Shown piece after piece: positions 17,607 through 26,694 of a DNA stretch of 64,000 nt; position 1 is the stretch's first letter, and each line of letters opens with the position of its first letter. The notes under the pieces were generated by a model, which saw only the letters and a list, made by a program, of their open reading frames with translations, was not told the DNA's origin and did no database searches. Made by a program: the position numbers and the translations under genes. This stretch comes from Streptomyces sp. HUAS YS2. Its GTDB lineage: Bacteria; Actinomycetota; Actinomycetes; Streptomycetales; Streptomycetaceae. Where the stretch lies: NCBI RefSeq assembly GCF_033343995.1, contig NZ_CP137573.1, forward strand, positions 6,481,001 to 6,545,000, given 5' to 3'.

Positions 17607-18734
17607 ATGTCGGCACCCAATAAGTCGTACGACCCGGTCGAGGTCGAAGCCTTGAAACCGGAAGAGATCGAGCGCATGCGGGACGAGGCGCTCGCCGCCT
17701 TCGCGGCCGCAGGCGACCTCGACGCGCTCGCGCACGCCAAGACGGCGCACACCGGCGGCACCTCGCCGCTGGCGCTGGCCAACCGCGAGATCGGCGCCTT
17801 GCCCCCGCAGGCCAAGGCCGCCGCCGGCAAGCTCGTGGGCCAGGCCCGCGGCGCCGTCTCCAAGGCGCTGGCCGCCCGCCAGACCGAGCTGGAGGCCGAG
17901 CGCGACGCCCGTGTCCTGGTCGAGGAGGCGGTGGACGTCACGCTGCCGTACGACCGCGTCCCGGCCGGCGCCCGCCACCCGCTGACCACGCTGATGGAGC
18001 GCGTCTCCGACGTCTTCGTCTCCATGGGCTACGAGGTCGCCGAGGGTCCCGAGGTCGAGGCGGAGTGGTTCAACTTCGACGCCCTGAACTTCGTCCCGGA
18101 CCACCCGGCCCGGCAGATGCAGGACACCTTCTTCGTCCAGGGCCCCGAGGGCACCACGGGCGACGAGTCCGGCGTCGTGCTGCGCACGCACACCTCCCCG
18201 GTGCAGGCCCGTACGCTGATCGACCGGGAGCCCCCGGTCTACGTCGTGTGCCCCGGCCGCGTCTACCGCACCGATGAGCTCGACGCCACGCACACCCCGG
18301 TCTTCCACCAGATCGAGCTGCTCGCCGTCGACGAGGGCCTGACCATGGCCGACCTCAAGGGCACCCTGGACCACATGGTCCAGGCGCTCTTCGGCCCGGA
18401 CATGAAGACCCGGCTGCGCCCGAACTTCTTCCCGTTCACCGAGCCGTCCGCCGAGATGGACATGCTCTGCTACGTCTGCCGCGGCGAGTCCGTGGGCAAC
18501 CCCGACCGCCCCTGCCGCACCTGCGGCAGCGAGGGCTGGATCGAGCTGGGCGGCTGCGGCATGGTCAACCCGAAGGTGCTCGTCGCCTGCGGTGTGGACC
18601 CCGAGAAGTACAGCGGATTCGCCTTCGGGTTCGGCATCGAGCGGATGCTGATGTTCCGCCACAACGTCGAAGACATGCGAGACATGGTCGAGGGTGACGT
18701 CCGGTTCACCCGGCCGTTCGGGATGGAGATCTGA
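17607..18734 (+). CDS. pheS: Phenylalanine-tRNA ligase alpha subunit
   Basis: A 375-residue class II synthetase subunit. The N-terminal coiled coil (about 1-90) binds tRNA; the catalytic core shows motif 1 (HPLTTLMERVSDVFVSMGYE), motif 2 (YRTDELDATHTPVFHQIE) and motif 3 (FAFGFGIERMLM). A Cys-rich insertion (CYVCRGES...CRTCGSEG) is normal for this family. The ATG at 17607 has GGAAG-type purines before it. The stop overlaps the pheT start (TGATG), giving the 1:1 coupling needed for the alpha2-beta2 enzyme that charges tRNA-Phe. Confidence 0.97.
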   Translation: MSAPNKSYDPVEVEALKPEEIERMRDEALAAFAAAGDLDALAHAKTAHTGGTSPLALANREIGALPPQAKAAAGKLVGQARGAVSKALAARQTELEAERDARVLVEEAVDVTLPYDRVPAGARHPLTTLMERVSDVFVSMGYEVAEGPEVEAEWFNFDALNFVPDHPARQMQDTFFVQGPEGTTGDESGVVLRTHTSPVQARTLIDREPPVYVVCPGRVYRTDELDATHTPVFHQIELLAVDEGLTMADLKGTLDHMVQALFGPDMKTRLRPNFFPFTEPSAEMDMLCYVCRGESVGNPDRPCRTCGSEGWIELGGCGMVNPKVLVACGVDPEKYSGFAFGFGIERMLMFRHNVEDMRDMVEGDVRFTRPFGMEI

Positions 18735-21262
18735 TGCGGGTCCCGCTTTCTTGGCTGCGGGAGTACGTCGACCTGCCGGCGACGGAGACCGGGCGTGACG
18801 TCCAGGCCAAGCTCATTTCGGCCGGCCTCGAGGTCGAGACCGTCGAGCAGCTCGGCGCCGGCCTGACCGGCCCGCTGGTGGTCGGCAAGGTCCTCACCAT
18901 CGAGGAACTGACGGAGTTCAAGAAGCCGATCCGCTTCTGCACCGTCGACGTCGGCCAGGCCAACGGCACCGGCGAGCCGCAGGAGATCATCTGCGGCGCC
19001 CGGAACTTCGCCGAGGGCGACAAGGTCGTCGTGGCCCTGCCCGGCGCAGTCCTCCCCGGTGACTTCCGGATCGCCGAGCGCAAGACCTACGGCCGGGTCT
19101 CGCGCGGCATGATCTGCTCCGGCGACGAGCTCGGCATGGGCGACGACGGCTCGCACGGCATCATCGTGCTGCCGCCCGAGATCGAGATCGGCACCGACGC
19201 GACCGCGCTCCTGGAGCTGTTCGACGAGGTCCTCGACATCGCCGTCACCCCGGACCGCGGCTACTGCCTCTCGCTGCGCGGCGTCGCCCGCGAGCTCGCC
19301 ATCGCGTACGGCCTGCCGCTGCGCGACCCGGCGCTGCTCGACGTGCCCGCGCCCAACTCGTACGGCTACGCCGTCCAGATCGCCGACCCGGCCGGCTGCG
19401 ACCGCTTCACCGCGCGCACCGTCGTCGGCCTGGACCCGGAGGCCCGCAGCCCGATCTGGCTGCAGCGCCGCCTGCAGAAGGCCGGCATGCGCCCGATCTC
19501 GCTGGCCGTCGACATCACGAACTACGTGATGCTGGAGCTCGGCCAGCCGCTGCACGCGTACGACCGCAGCCGTGTCCAGGGCGCCATCGGCGTCCGCCGT
19601 GCCGAGGAGGGCGAGCACTTCGTCACCCTCGACGGGGCCCACCGCGCCCTGCACCACGAGGACCTGGTCATCACCGACGACCGCGGGCCGATCGGCCTCG
19701 CCGGCGTCATGGGCGGCGCGAACACCGAGATCGCGGACGCCGTGACCGACCCGGAGACCGGCGTCGTCACCGGCACCACCGAGGTGGTCATCGAGGCCGC
19801 GCACTTCGACGCGATCTCGATCGCGCGCACCGCGCGCCGTCACAAGCTGTCCTCCGAGGCGTCCAAGCGCTTCGAGCGGGGCGTCGACCCGCTGGCCGCC
19901 GCCGCTGCCGCGCAGCGCACCGTCGACCTGCTGGTGCTGCTCGCGGGCGGCACGGCCGAGGCCGGCGTCACCGAGGTCGTCGCGCCGTCCGCGCCGCGCA
20001 CGATCACCATGCCGGCGAACCACCCCGACAAGGTCGCGGGTGTCGACTACGGCCGCGAGACCGTCGTCCGCCGCCTCCAGGAGATCGGCTGCGCCGTCCA
20101 CGGCCAGGACGAGATCGTCGTCACCGTGCCGTCGTGGCGCCCCGACCTGGCCGCGCCGAACGACCTCGCCGAAGAGGTCATCCGGCTCGAGGGGTACGAG
20201 AACCTGCCCTCGACGCTGCCCAAGCCGCCCGCCGGCCGTGGGCTGACCGAGACGCAGCGCACCCGCCGCCGGGTGGGCCGCGCGCTGGCCGGCGCCGGCT
20301 ACGTCGAGGCGCTGAACTACCCGTTCATCGGCGAGCAGGTCCTCGACCAGCTCGGTCTGGACGCCGACGACGCCCGCCGCAACCTGGTGACGCTGGTCAA
20401 CCCGCTGTCCGACGAGGAGCCCGCGCTCCGTACGACCCTGCTGCCGGGCCTGCTCGGCGCGCTGCGCCGCAACGACGGCCGTGGCAGCCACGACCTGGCG
20501 CTCTTCGAGACCGGTCTGGTCTTCCGGCCGGGCGAGAAGCCGGGCGAGACGGATCGGCTGGGCGTCGACCGGCGTCCCACCGACGAGGAGATCGCCGGGA
20601 TCAACGCCGCGCTGCCCGCGCAGCCGTACCGCGTCGCCGTCGTCCTCGCCGGCGCCCGCGAGCAGGCCGGCTGGTGGGGCAAGGGCCGTCCGTCGGACTG
20701 GGCCGACGCGATCCAGGCCGGGCGGATCGTCGCCGCCGAGGCCGGTGTCGAGCTGATCATCAGTGCCGACCAGCACGCGCCGTTCCACCCGGGCCGCTGC
20801 GCCGCGTTCCACGTCGTGGTGGACGGCGAGAAGGTCCTGGCCGGTCACGCCGGCGAGCTGCACCCGCGCGTCGTCAAGGCGCTGGGCCTGCCGGCCCGGT
20901 CCTGTGCGATGGAGCTGGACCTGGACGTCCTGGAGCAGGCGAACGAGGGGCCGCTCAAGGCCCCGCGGATCTCCTCCTTCCCGGTCGCCACCCAGGACGT
21001 GGCCCTGGTCGTCCCCACGGACGTCCCGGCCACGACGGTCGAGTCGGCGCTGCGCGACGGCGCGGGTGAACTCCTCGAGTCCATCCGGCTGTTCGACGTC
21101 TACACCGGCGACCAGATCGACGAGGGCAGCAAGTCCCTGGCGTACGCGCTGAAGTTCCGCGCCCCGGACCGCACGCTCACCGTCGACGAGGCCACCGCGG
21201 CCCGTGACGCGGCCGTCGCCCTGGCGGCGGAGCGCACCGGAGCGACGCTCCGCGGCGCCTGA
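18734..21262 (+). CDS. pheT: Phenylalanine-tRNA ligase beta subunit
   Basis: An 842-residue subunit with the full set of modules: a tRNA-binding OB domain near residues 40-155 (ICGARNFAEGDKVVVALPGA), the B3/B4 editing domain that removes mischarged Tyr, a B5 domain, the catalytically silent synthetase-like core, and a C-terminal anticodon-binding FDX-ACB domain (ISSFPVATQDVALVV...). Length is usual. It is coupled to pheS by a one-base stop/start overlap and followed by a strong terminator. Confidence 0.97.
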   Translation: MRVPLSWLREYVDLPATETGRDVQAKLISAGLEVETVEQLGAGLTGPLVVGKVLTIEELTEFKKPIRFCTVDVGQANGTGEPQEIICGARNFAEGDKVVVALPGAVLPGDFRIAERKTYGRVSRGMICSGDELGMGDDGSHGIIVLPPEIEIGTDATALLELFDEVLDIAVTPDRGYCLSLRGVARELAIAYGLPLRDPALLDVPAPNSYGYAVQIADPAGCDRFTARTVVGLDPEARSPIWLQRRLQKAGMRPISLAVDITNYVMLELGQPLHAYDRSRVQGAIGVRRAEEGEHFVTLDGAHRALHHEDLVITDDRGPIGLAGVMGGANTEIADAVTDPETGVVTGTTEVVIEAAHFDAISIARTARRHKLSSEASKRFERGVDPLAAAAAAQRTVDLLVLLAGGTAEAGVTEVVAPSAPRTITMPANHPDKVAGVDYGRETVVRRLQEIGCAVHGQDEIVVTVPSWRPDLAAPNDLAEEVIRLEGYENLPSTLPKPPAGRGLTETQRTRRRVGRALAGAGYVEALNYPFIGEQVLDQLGLDADDARRNLVTLVNPLSDEEPALRTTLLPGLLGALRRNDGRGSHDLALFETGLVFRPGEKPGETDRLGVDRRPTDEEIAGINAALPAQPYRVAVVLAGAREQAGWWGKGRPSDWADAIQAGRIVAAEAGVELIISADQHAPFHPGRCAAFHVVVDGEKVLAGHAGELHPRVVKALGLPARSCAMELDLDVLEQANEGPLKAPRISSFPVATQDVALVVPTDVPATTVESALRDGAGELLESIRLFDVYTGDQIDEGSKSLAYALKFRAPDRTLTVDEATAARDAAVALAAERTGATLRGA

Positions 21263-21292
21263 TCGCGGAAACCCGCCCCGTCGGGACGACAC

Positions 21293-21332
21293 GGAGGGGG
21301 CCGACCCGGAAAGAACCGGGCCGGCCCCCTCC
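21293..21332 (+). terminator. Terminator hairpin after pheT
   Basis: GGAGGGGGCCG and CGGCCCCCTCC pair, continued by CCCGG/CCGGG around a short AAAGAA loop, 30 bases after the pheT stop. It ends the pheST transcript before the LuxR-type gene. Confidence 0.75.
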
Positions 21333-21401
21333 GGCGTTTCCCGGGGTCGGCCTGATCTGACAAGCGTGCGACCGTGCGGTGCAATGGTCGTGGGAGGCGT
21401 C

Positions 21402-23045
21402 ATGGACGTGGCTGCGGAACTCGGATCGGCCCGGGACGCCTTCGCCCGCCAGGCGTGGTCGGACGCGTACACCGGGTTGTCGGAGGCCGACGTCGAGCAG
21501 CGGCTGGACCCCGACGACCTCGTACGGCTCGCCACCGCCGCCTATCTGGTCGGACGCGACGCGGAGTGCGCCGCGGCGACCGAGCGCGCGCACCAGGCGT
21601 ACCTGAGCCTCGGCCGGACGGGTCCCGCGGTGCGGTGCGCCTTCTGGCTGGCCGTGCCCCTGCTCCTGCGGGGCGAGACGGCCCGGGGCGGCGGCTGGCT
21701 CGCCCGGGCCAAGCGGCTCCTCGACGACCAGCGGCTCGACTGCGTGGAACAGGGCTATCTGCTGTTCCCGCAGGGGATGAGGCTGGTGTACAAGGACCCC
21801 GCGACGGCGCGGGCCGCCTTCGACGAGGCCGCCGCGATCGGGGAACGCTTCGGGGACCCGGATCTCGTGGCCCTGGCCCGGCACGGCCAGGGCCGTGCCC
21901 TGATCGCCGGCGGCGACCTCCAGGCCGGGGTGGCGCTGCTCGACGAGATCATGGTCGCGGTCGCGTCCGGCGAGCTGTCGCCGCTGGTGACCGGGATGGT
22001 CTACTGCAGCACCATCGAGGCCTGCCAGGAGATCTTCGACTTCCGCCGCGCCCAGGAGTGGACCGCGGCCCTGTCCGGCTGGTGCGCCGCCCAGCCGGAT
22101 CTCGTGCCCTACCGCGGCCAGTGCCTGGTCCACCGCTCCCAGGTCCTGCAGACCCGCGGGGCCTGGCCCGACGCGCTGGACGAGGCGCGCCGCGCCTGCG
22201 AACGGCTCTCCGAGCCGCTGAACCGGCCGGTGCTCGGCATGGCCCTCTACCAGCAGGCCGAGCTGCACCGGATGCGCGGCGCGTTCGCCGATGCCGAGGA
22301 GGGCTACCGCCGGGCCGGTGAGTACGGTCACCCGGCGCAGCCCGGCCTGGCGCAGCTGTGGCTGGCCCGGGGCCGGGTCGACGAGGCGGCCGCGGCGATC
22401 CGCGGCGCGGTGGACGAGCTGAAGGGCCGGCTGCGCCGGGCGCAGGTACTGGCCGCGTACGTGGAGATCATGCTGGCCGCCGACGACGTGCCGCGGGCCC
22501 GGGAGGCCTCGGAGGAGCTGTCGCTGACCGCCGGTGACATCGGCGCCCCGATGCTGCGCGCCGTCGCCGCCCACGCGCGCGGGGCGGTACTCCTGGCCGA
22601 GGGAGACGCGCAGGCGGCGCTCGACGCGCTGCTGGAGGCCTGCCGGACCTGGGGCGAGGTCGGCGCCCCGTACGACGAGGCGCGGTCCCGCGTGCTGCTG
22701 GGCCTGGTCAGGCGACGGCTCGGGGACGCGGGCACGGCCCGACTGGATCTGGACGCGGCGCGCCAGGTGTTCCGGCGGCTGGGCGCCGCCCCCGACCTGG
22801 CCCGGCTCGACGAGCCCGACCACGGCCGCCCGGAGGACGACGCCGGCCTCAGCCCCCGGGAGATCGAGGTCCTGCGGCTCGTCGCCACGGGGCGCACGAA
22901 CCACGCGATCGCCGACGAACTGGTCCTCAGCGAGAAGACGGTGGCCCGGCACCTCAGCAACATCTTCGGCAAGCTCGGCCTGTCCTCCCGGTCCGCGGCC
23001 ACGGCGTACGCGTACGAGCACGGCCTGGCCGGCCGCGGCAGGTGA
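21402..23045 (+). CDS. LuxR-family regulator with long TPR-like sensor region
   Basis: A 547-residue protein. Residues 1 to about 470 are a run of helical TPR-like pairs with no Walker A motif, so it is not a canonical LAL-type ATPase. The C-terminal 65 residues are a LuxR helix-turn-helix (LSPREIEVLRLVATGRTNHA, then SEKTVARHLSNIFGKLG). The ATG at 21402 follows GGGAGG by six bases. Its 3' end overlaps the convergent methyltransferase-like ORF. The flavin monooxygenase and ICMT-like gene beside it are candidate targets, by location only. Confidence 0.85.
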   Translation: MDVAAELGSARDAFARQAWSDAYTGLSEADVEQRLDPDDLVRLATAAYLVGRDAECAAATERAHQAYLSLGRTGPAVRCAFWLAVPLLLRGETARGGGWLARAKRLLDDQRLDCVEQGYLLFPQGMRLVYKDPATARAAFDEAAAIGERFGDPDLVALARHGQGRALIAGGDLQAGVALLDEIMVAVASGELSPLVTGMVYCSTIEACQEIFDFRRAQEWTAALSGWCAAQPDLVPYRGQCLVHRSQVLQTRGAWPDALDEARRACERLSEPLNRPVLGMALYQQAELHRMRGAFADAEEGYRRAGEYGHPAQPGLAQLWLARGRVDEAAAAIRGAVDELKGRLRRAQVLAAYVEIMLAADDVPRAREASEELSLTAGDIGAPMLRAVAAHARGAVLLAEGDAQAALDALLEACRTWGEVGAPYDEARSRVLLGLVRRRLGDAGTARLDLDAARQVFRRLGAAPDLARLDEPDHGRPEDDAGLSPREIEVLRLVATGRTNHAIADELVLSEKTVARHLSNIFGKLGLSSRSAATAYAYEHGLAGRGR

Positions 23046-23538
23046 TGCCCGAGTAGCGCGGCACGGCGGCCCGGTAGCGGCGGTACTCCGCGCCGAAGGC
23101 GTCGTCGAGGACGCGTTCCTCGCGCAGCACCTCCCGGTGCATCCACGCGGCGACCGGCACGAACGAGGCGAGCCCCCAGCCCGAGCCGCGGGCCACCGCC
23201 CCGCCGAGGTGCAGCAGCGCCCAGCCGACGTACATGGGGTTCCGGGAGACGGCGTACGGCCCCGTCACCACCAGGCGGTCCGGGTGGGCGAGGCGGGTGC
23301 GCCGGGCGGCCCGCACGGCCCGCCCGATCCGCCACGCGCCCGCGGTGATCAGCGGCAGACCCACGAGACGGTGCGCGGACCGGGGCCCCGGCAGGGGCAG
23401 CGGGCGGGTGCGCCGGAGCACCGCGCCGACGGCCAGGCCCAGCAGATGCGCCTCGGGGACCGGCACATTGGACAGAAATACCCATCGCCCGCGCGCCGCA
23501 CGGTTGGGGCGTTCTCCCGAAGCGGTCACGACTCCCAC
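22954..23538 (-). CDS. Isoprenylcysteine carboxylmethyltransferase-like (ICMT/phospholipid methyltransferase) membrane protein
   Basis: About 194 residues with several hydrophobic helices and the family signature SRNPMYVGWALLHLGGAVARGSG followed by EYRRYRAAVPRY, the SAM- and lipid-head region of ICMT-like methyltransferases (positions of key residues: the NPMYVG turn and the final Arg/Tyr pairs). Starts at GTG 23538 or 23529; neither has a strong ribosome site. The last 92 bases overlap, antisense, the helix-turn-helix coding end of the LuxR gene, adding a basic tail that homologues normally lack. It diverges from the flavin monooxygenase gene. Substrate unknown. Confidence 0.7.
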   Translation of the reverse strand: MGVVTASGERPNRAARGRWVFLSNVPVPEAHLLGLAVGAVLRRTRPLPLPGPRSAHRLVGLPLITAGAWRIGRAVRAARRTRLAHPDRLVVTGPYAVSRNPMYVGWALLHLGGAVARGSGWGLASFVPVAAWMHREVLREERVLDDAFGAEYRRYRAAVPRYSGITCRGRPGRARTRTPWPRTGRTGRACRRCC

Positions 23539-23545
23539 GGTCCTA

Positions 23546-23558
23546 GTGTCGATGACAC
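23546..23558. promoter_or_regulatory. Inverted repeat between the ICMT-like and monooxygenase genes
   Basis: GTGTC-gat-GACAC lies in the short divergent gap. The overlapping TAGTGT (23544-23549) resembles a -10 for the monooxygenase. It is a plausible operator for the nearby LuxR-type protein, but no second copy supports it. Confidence 0.3.
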
Positions 23559-23580
23559 GGAACGAACGAGGAGGCCGACG

Positions 23581-24723
23581 ATGAACCCCACCGACAGGAC
23601 GGAACACATCGAGACGGTCGTCATCGGCGCCGGTCAGGCGGGGCTGTCCACCGGATACCACCTCGCCCGACGTGGCCGGCCGTTCGTGATCCTCGACGGC
23701 AACGCCCGCGTCGGCGACAACTGGCGCTGCCACTGGGACTCGCTGCGGCTGTTCAGCCCGGCCAAGGTCGCCTCGCTGCCCGGGATGCGCTTCCCGGCGC
23801 CGCCGATGTCCTTTCCCACCAAGGACGAGATGGCCGACTTCCTGGAGACCTACGCCGAGACCTTCCACCTGCCCGTACGCGCCGGCGAGCGCGTCATCCG
23901 GGTGGGCCGGGAGGACGGGAAGTACGTCGTGGCGACGGGCACGACGACCTACCTGTGCGACCACGTCGTCGTCGCCTCCGGCTCCTTCGGCCGGACCCCG
24001 TACGTCCCCGCCTTCGCAGGCGGGCTCGACCCGCGGATCACTCAGCTGCACTCCAGCGCCTACAAGAACGCGGACCAGCTGAGGCCCGGCGGCGTGCTGG
24101 TGGTCGGCGCCTCGCACTCCGGCGGGGACATCGCCTACGAGGCCGGCTCGGCCGGTCATCCCACCGTGCTCAGCGGCACCATCCACGGCGAGATCCCGTT
24201 CGACATCGAAGGCGGACCGGCGCACGCGATCTTCCCGGTCCTGTGGTTCCTGGCGCAGCACGTGCTGACCCTGCGCACGCCGGTCGGCCGCAAGATGCGT
24301 CCCGAGGTCCGTACGCACGGCGGGCCGCTGATCCGGGTCAAGCGGGCCGATCTGACCGGCGTCGGCGTCGAACTGGCGCCGGAGCGGACCGTCGGCGTGA
24401 GCGAGGGGCAGCCGGTCCTCGACGGCGGCCGGGTGCTCGACGTCGCGAACGTCGTCTGGTGCACCGGCTTCCGGCAGGACTTCTCCTGGATCGACCTGCC
24501 GGTGACGGACGAGGACGGCTGGCCGAGGGAGCGCCGCGGTGTGGTCGCCTCGTCGCCGGGCCTGTACTTCGTCGGCCTGGCCTTCCAGTACGCCTTCGCG
24601 TCGATGCTGATCGGCGGCGCCGGCCGGGACGCGGAGCACGTCGTGAACCACCTGGTGAAGCACCTCGCCGGAGACGCCGTGAGCCGGCGGACCGCGGGGG
24701 CCGGGACGAAGATCCCCGCCTGA
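23581..24723 (+). CDS. Flavin-containing monooxygenase / FAD-dependent oxidoreductase
   Basis: A 380-residue flavoprotein starting at ATG behind GAGGAGG. The FAD fingerprint GAGQAG is at residues 16-21, a WDSLRLFSP substrate-side segment follows, and the NADPH fingerprint VVGASHSGGD is near residues 174-183. A C-terminal VVWCTGFRQDFSWI closes the FAD domain. This is the CzcO/YumC-like branch annotated as NAD(P)/FAD-dependent oxidoreductase. The exact FxGxxxH motif of Baeyer-Villiger enzymes is not evident, so simple N- or S-oxidation, or thiol oxidation, is as likely. Confidence 0.85.
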   Translation: MNPTDRTEHIETVVIGAGQAGLSTGYHLARRGRPFVILDGNARVGDNWRCHWDSLRLFSPAKVASLPGMRFPAPPMSFPTKDEMADFLETYAETFHLPVRAGERVIRVGREDGKYVVATGTTTYLCDHVVVASGSFGRTPYVPAFAGGLDPRITQLHSSAYKNADQLRPGGVLVVGASHSGGDIAYEAGSAGHPTVLSGTIHGEIPFDIEGGPAHAIFPVLWFLAQHVLTLRTPVGRKMRPEVRTHGGPLIRVKRADLTGVGVELAPERTVGVSEGQPVLDGGRVLDVANVVWCTGFRQDFSWIDLPVTDEDGWPRERRGVVASSPGLYFVGLAFQYAFASMLIGGAGRDAEHVVNHLVKHLAGDAVSRRTAGAGTKIPA

Positions 24724-24743
24724 CACCCCGATCGGCGGGCATC

Positions 24744-25133
24744 GTGGACACGACGACACGGCGGCGCCGGGTGCGCCGGCACCTCGCGCGTGCCAGGCGG
24801 TACGAGGCCGAGGGCCGGTACGCCGAGGCCGAGGGCGCGCTGCGCGCGGCTCTCCGGCTCGCCCGCAGCGCGGCCGGCGCCGCCTCCGAGGAAGCCGCCG
24901 AGGCGGCGTCGGCGCTGGGCATCCTGCTCGCAGCGCTGGGCCGGGCCGACGAGGCGGAGGAGACCCTGCGCTTCGCGCTGCACCTCTACGCACGGGCGTA
25001 CGGCCCCGACGATCCCCGCCTCACCCCGTCCCTGAACGCCCTGGGCGCGGTGCGGCAGCGGCGCGGTGACCTCACCGGGGCGGAGCGGCTCTACGCACGG
25101 GTCGTCGGCATCGTGACCGGCACGGCGGCCTGA
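24744..25133 (+). CDS. Small TPR-repeat protein
   Basis: About 129 residues from GTG at 24744 with two to three tetratricopeptide units: a YEAEGRYAEAEGALRAALRL helix pair, a LGRADEAEETLRFALHLY pair and a GDLTGAERLYARVV pair. The Arg-rich start (TTRRRRVRRHLARARR) is strongly basic. The layout resembles the TPR_10/TPR_12 segments of actinobacterial signalling proteins, but here it stands alone. It begins about 20 bases after the monooxygenase stop and may be co-transcribed. Start codon choice is uncertain. Confidence 0.65.
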   Translation: MDTTTRRRRVRRHLARARRYEAEGRYAEAEGALRAALRLARSAAGAASEEAAEAASALGILLAALGRADEAEETLRFALHLYARAYGPDDPRLTPSLNALGAVRQRRGDLTGAERLYARVVGIVTGTAA

Positions 25134-25328
25134 CCGGTCTGCGCACCCGTACGGGCTTCCCGCCTCTGTGCGGGTGGCGGGGGCCTGGCGCGGTGCGGCG
25201 CGCCCCTGGCGCTCACTCCTTCGGGTGAGAACTCTGGCGGATGTTCCCCCGTGACCCGGACCGTCGACAGAATCGACGCGGCCGCAGGGGCGGGCCTGTG
25301 CGCTGTAGGGCCTGAGGGAGGGCCGTGC

Positions 25329-26402
25329 ATGATCCGTACCAGATCGTCGCTCTCCGAGGGCTCCCGGTTCCGCCGGCTGGGCCCGCTCGTCCTCCCCGGC
25401 GCCTGGGGCGCCGTGGCCGTCACCTGGAAGCTCGGCTGTCCGCTCGCCCAGCAGCCCGGGCTCCCCATGCGCATCGCGACCAGCGTGGTGTTCTTCAGCG
25501 TCGGCACCGGACTCGTCCTCGGCATCCGCCGCGGACTCGCCCGCGAGCTGGAGCGGATGCGCGCGATCGCGCACGCCGCGCAGCGCGTCCTGCTGCGCCC
25601 GGTGCCGCCGCGCCTCGACGGGCTCGTGTTCGCCGCCGCCCAGCTCTCCGCCGCCCGGGGCGCCGAGGTCGGCGGCGATCTGTACGGGGCGGCGGCCACC
25701 CCGTTCGGCGTCCGCGTCCTCATGGGGGACGCCCGCGGGCACGGCCTCGCCGCGCTCGGCGCCGTCGCCGCCGTCCTGGGCAGCTTCCGCGAGGCCGCCC
25801 ACGACGAGCCCGAACTCGGAGGTGTGCTGCGCCGGTTGGACCGCGCGCTCGGACGGCACCTGCGCGAGCGGGCCCGCGACGAGCACCCGGCGGCCGGCGG
25901 CGCCGAGCCCGAGCATCCGGCGGCGGAGGAGTTCGTCACCGTCCTGCTCCTGGAGATCCGCCCGGACGGCACGGTGTACGCGCTCAACTGCGGCCACCCC
26001 GGCCCGTACCGGCTCGCCCCGCGGGTGGAGTCCCTCCCGGCCGGCGATCCGCTGCCCCCGCTCGGCGCGTTCCCGCTGCCCGCCGAGCTGATCCCGCATC
26101 GGTGCACCCGGCTGCGCCCCGGCGAGGCGCTGCTGCTGCACACCGACGGCGCGGAGGACGCCCGGGACGCGGCGGGCCGCTTCTTCGCCCTGGACGCCGT
26201 CCTCGCCGACGCCGTCCGTGACGCGCCCGTCTCGCCCGCGGCCGTGGTCCGCCGCGTGCACACCGCGCTGCTGCGGCACACGGGCGGCCGGCTCGCGGAC
26301 GACGTCGCCCTGTTGGTCGTCCGCAACGACCGGGCGCGGGTCCCGGCGCAGCCCGCCGAACCCGGGCTGCGCCGTTCCCGGCCGGCGCCCTCGCCGCGTT
26401 AG
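25329..26402 (+). CDS. Membrane-bound SpoIIE/PP2C-family serine phosphatase
   Basis: A 357-residue protein. Two membrane helices near residues 17-33 and 48-68 are followed by a short coiled segment and a SpoIIE-type PP2C domain: metal-binding AEVGGDLYGA (about 112-121), MGDARGHGLAA, LNCGHPGPY, LLHTDGAEDARD and the last LADDVALLVVR. All acidic metal ligands are present. The ATG follows GAGGGAGGGCC. Such phosphatases dephosphorylate anti-sigma-antagonist proteins in partner-switching systems; no anti-sigma gene is adjacent. The frame opens earlier at 25251 but without a site. Confidence 0.85.
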   Translation: MIRTRSSLSEGSRFRRLGPLVLPGAWGAVAVTWKLGCPLAQQPGLPMRIATSVVFFSVGTGLVLGIRRGLARELERMRAIAHAAQRVLLRPVPPRLDGLVFAAAQLSAARGAEVGGDLYGAAATPFGVRVLMGDARGHGLAALGAVAAVLGSFREAAHDEPELGGVLRRLDRALGRHLRERARDEHPAAGGAEPEHPAAEEFVTVLLLEIRPDGTVYALNCGHPGPYRLAPRVESLPAGDPLPPLGAFPLPAELIPHRCTRLRPGEALLLHTDGAEDARDAAGRFFALDAVLADAVRDAPVSPAAVVRRVHTALLRHTGGRLADDVALLVVRNDRARVPAQPAEPGLRRSRPAPSPR

Positions 26403-26517
26403 CGACGGGCGCCCGACGGTCCACGCCGCCCGCCCTGCCACGGAGTGTCGGGCAGATCGGCAGGGCGGACGGCGCGGGCGGGCCGTCGCACTGTACGAGG
26501 GGGAGCGGACGGCCCGG

Positions 26518-26535
26518 CCGCCTCGTCGGAGGCGG
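26518..26535 (+). terminator. Hairpin downstream of the phosphatase gene
   Basis: CCGCCTC and GAGGCGG pair over a four-base loop and are followed by GTTCC. It could end the phosphatase transcript, though it lies 115 bases past the stop. The rest of the 290-base gap up to 26694 holds the promoter-like pair listed next and no ORF I can support. Confidence 0.4.
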
Positions 26536-26636
26536 TTCCTCCGGGAGGGGCAGGTCCCTCTCCGGAGAGGACGCTCAGTCAACAGCCCCCGGCGGTACGG
26601 CGGCAGAGTGCACAGGGCGCTTATGCGGGCATTCCG

Positions 26637-26666
26637 TTCACACCCCGTGCGAACCGCCCCTACCCT
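26637..26666 (+). promoter_or_regulatory. Promoter-like sequence of the NsdA-like gene
   Basis: TTCACA (26637-26642) and TACCCT (26661-26666) stand 18 bases apart, a fair match to the Streptomyces housekeeping consensus. The start codon is 28 bases further, with CCGGAGGGG as ribosome binding site. Confidence 0.4.
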
Positions 26667-26694
26667 GGGCACACCGATCCACCGGAGGGGCCTC

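Noticed and set aside
18470..21535. A 1021-codon minus-strand ORF opposite pheT
   Set aside because: It is a shadow of pheT codons; translation is Asp/Gly/Arg-rich with no domain.
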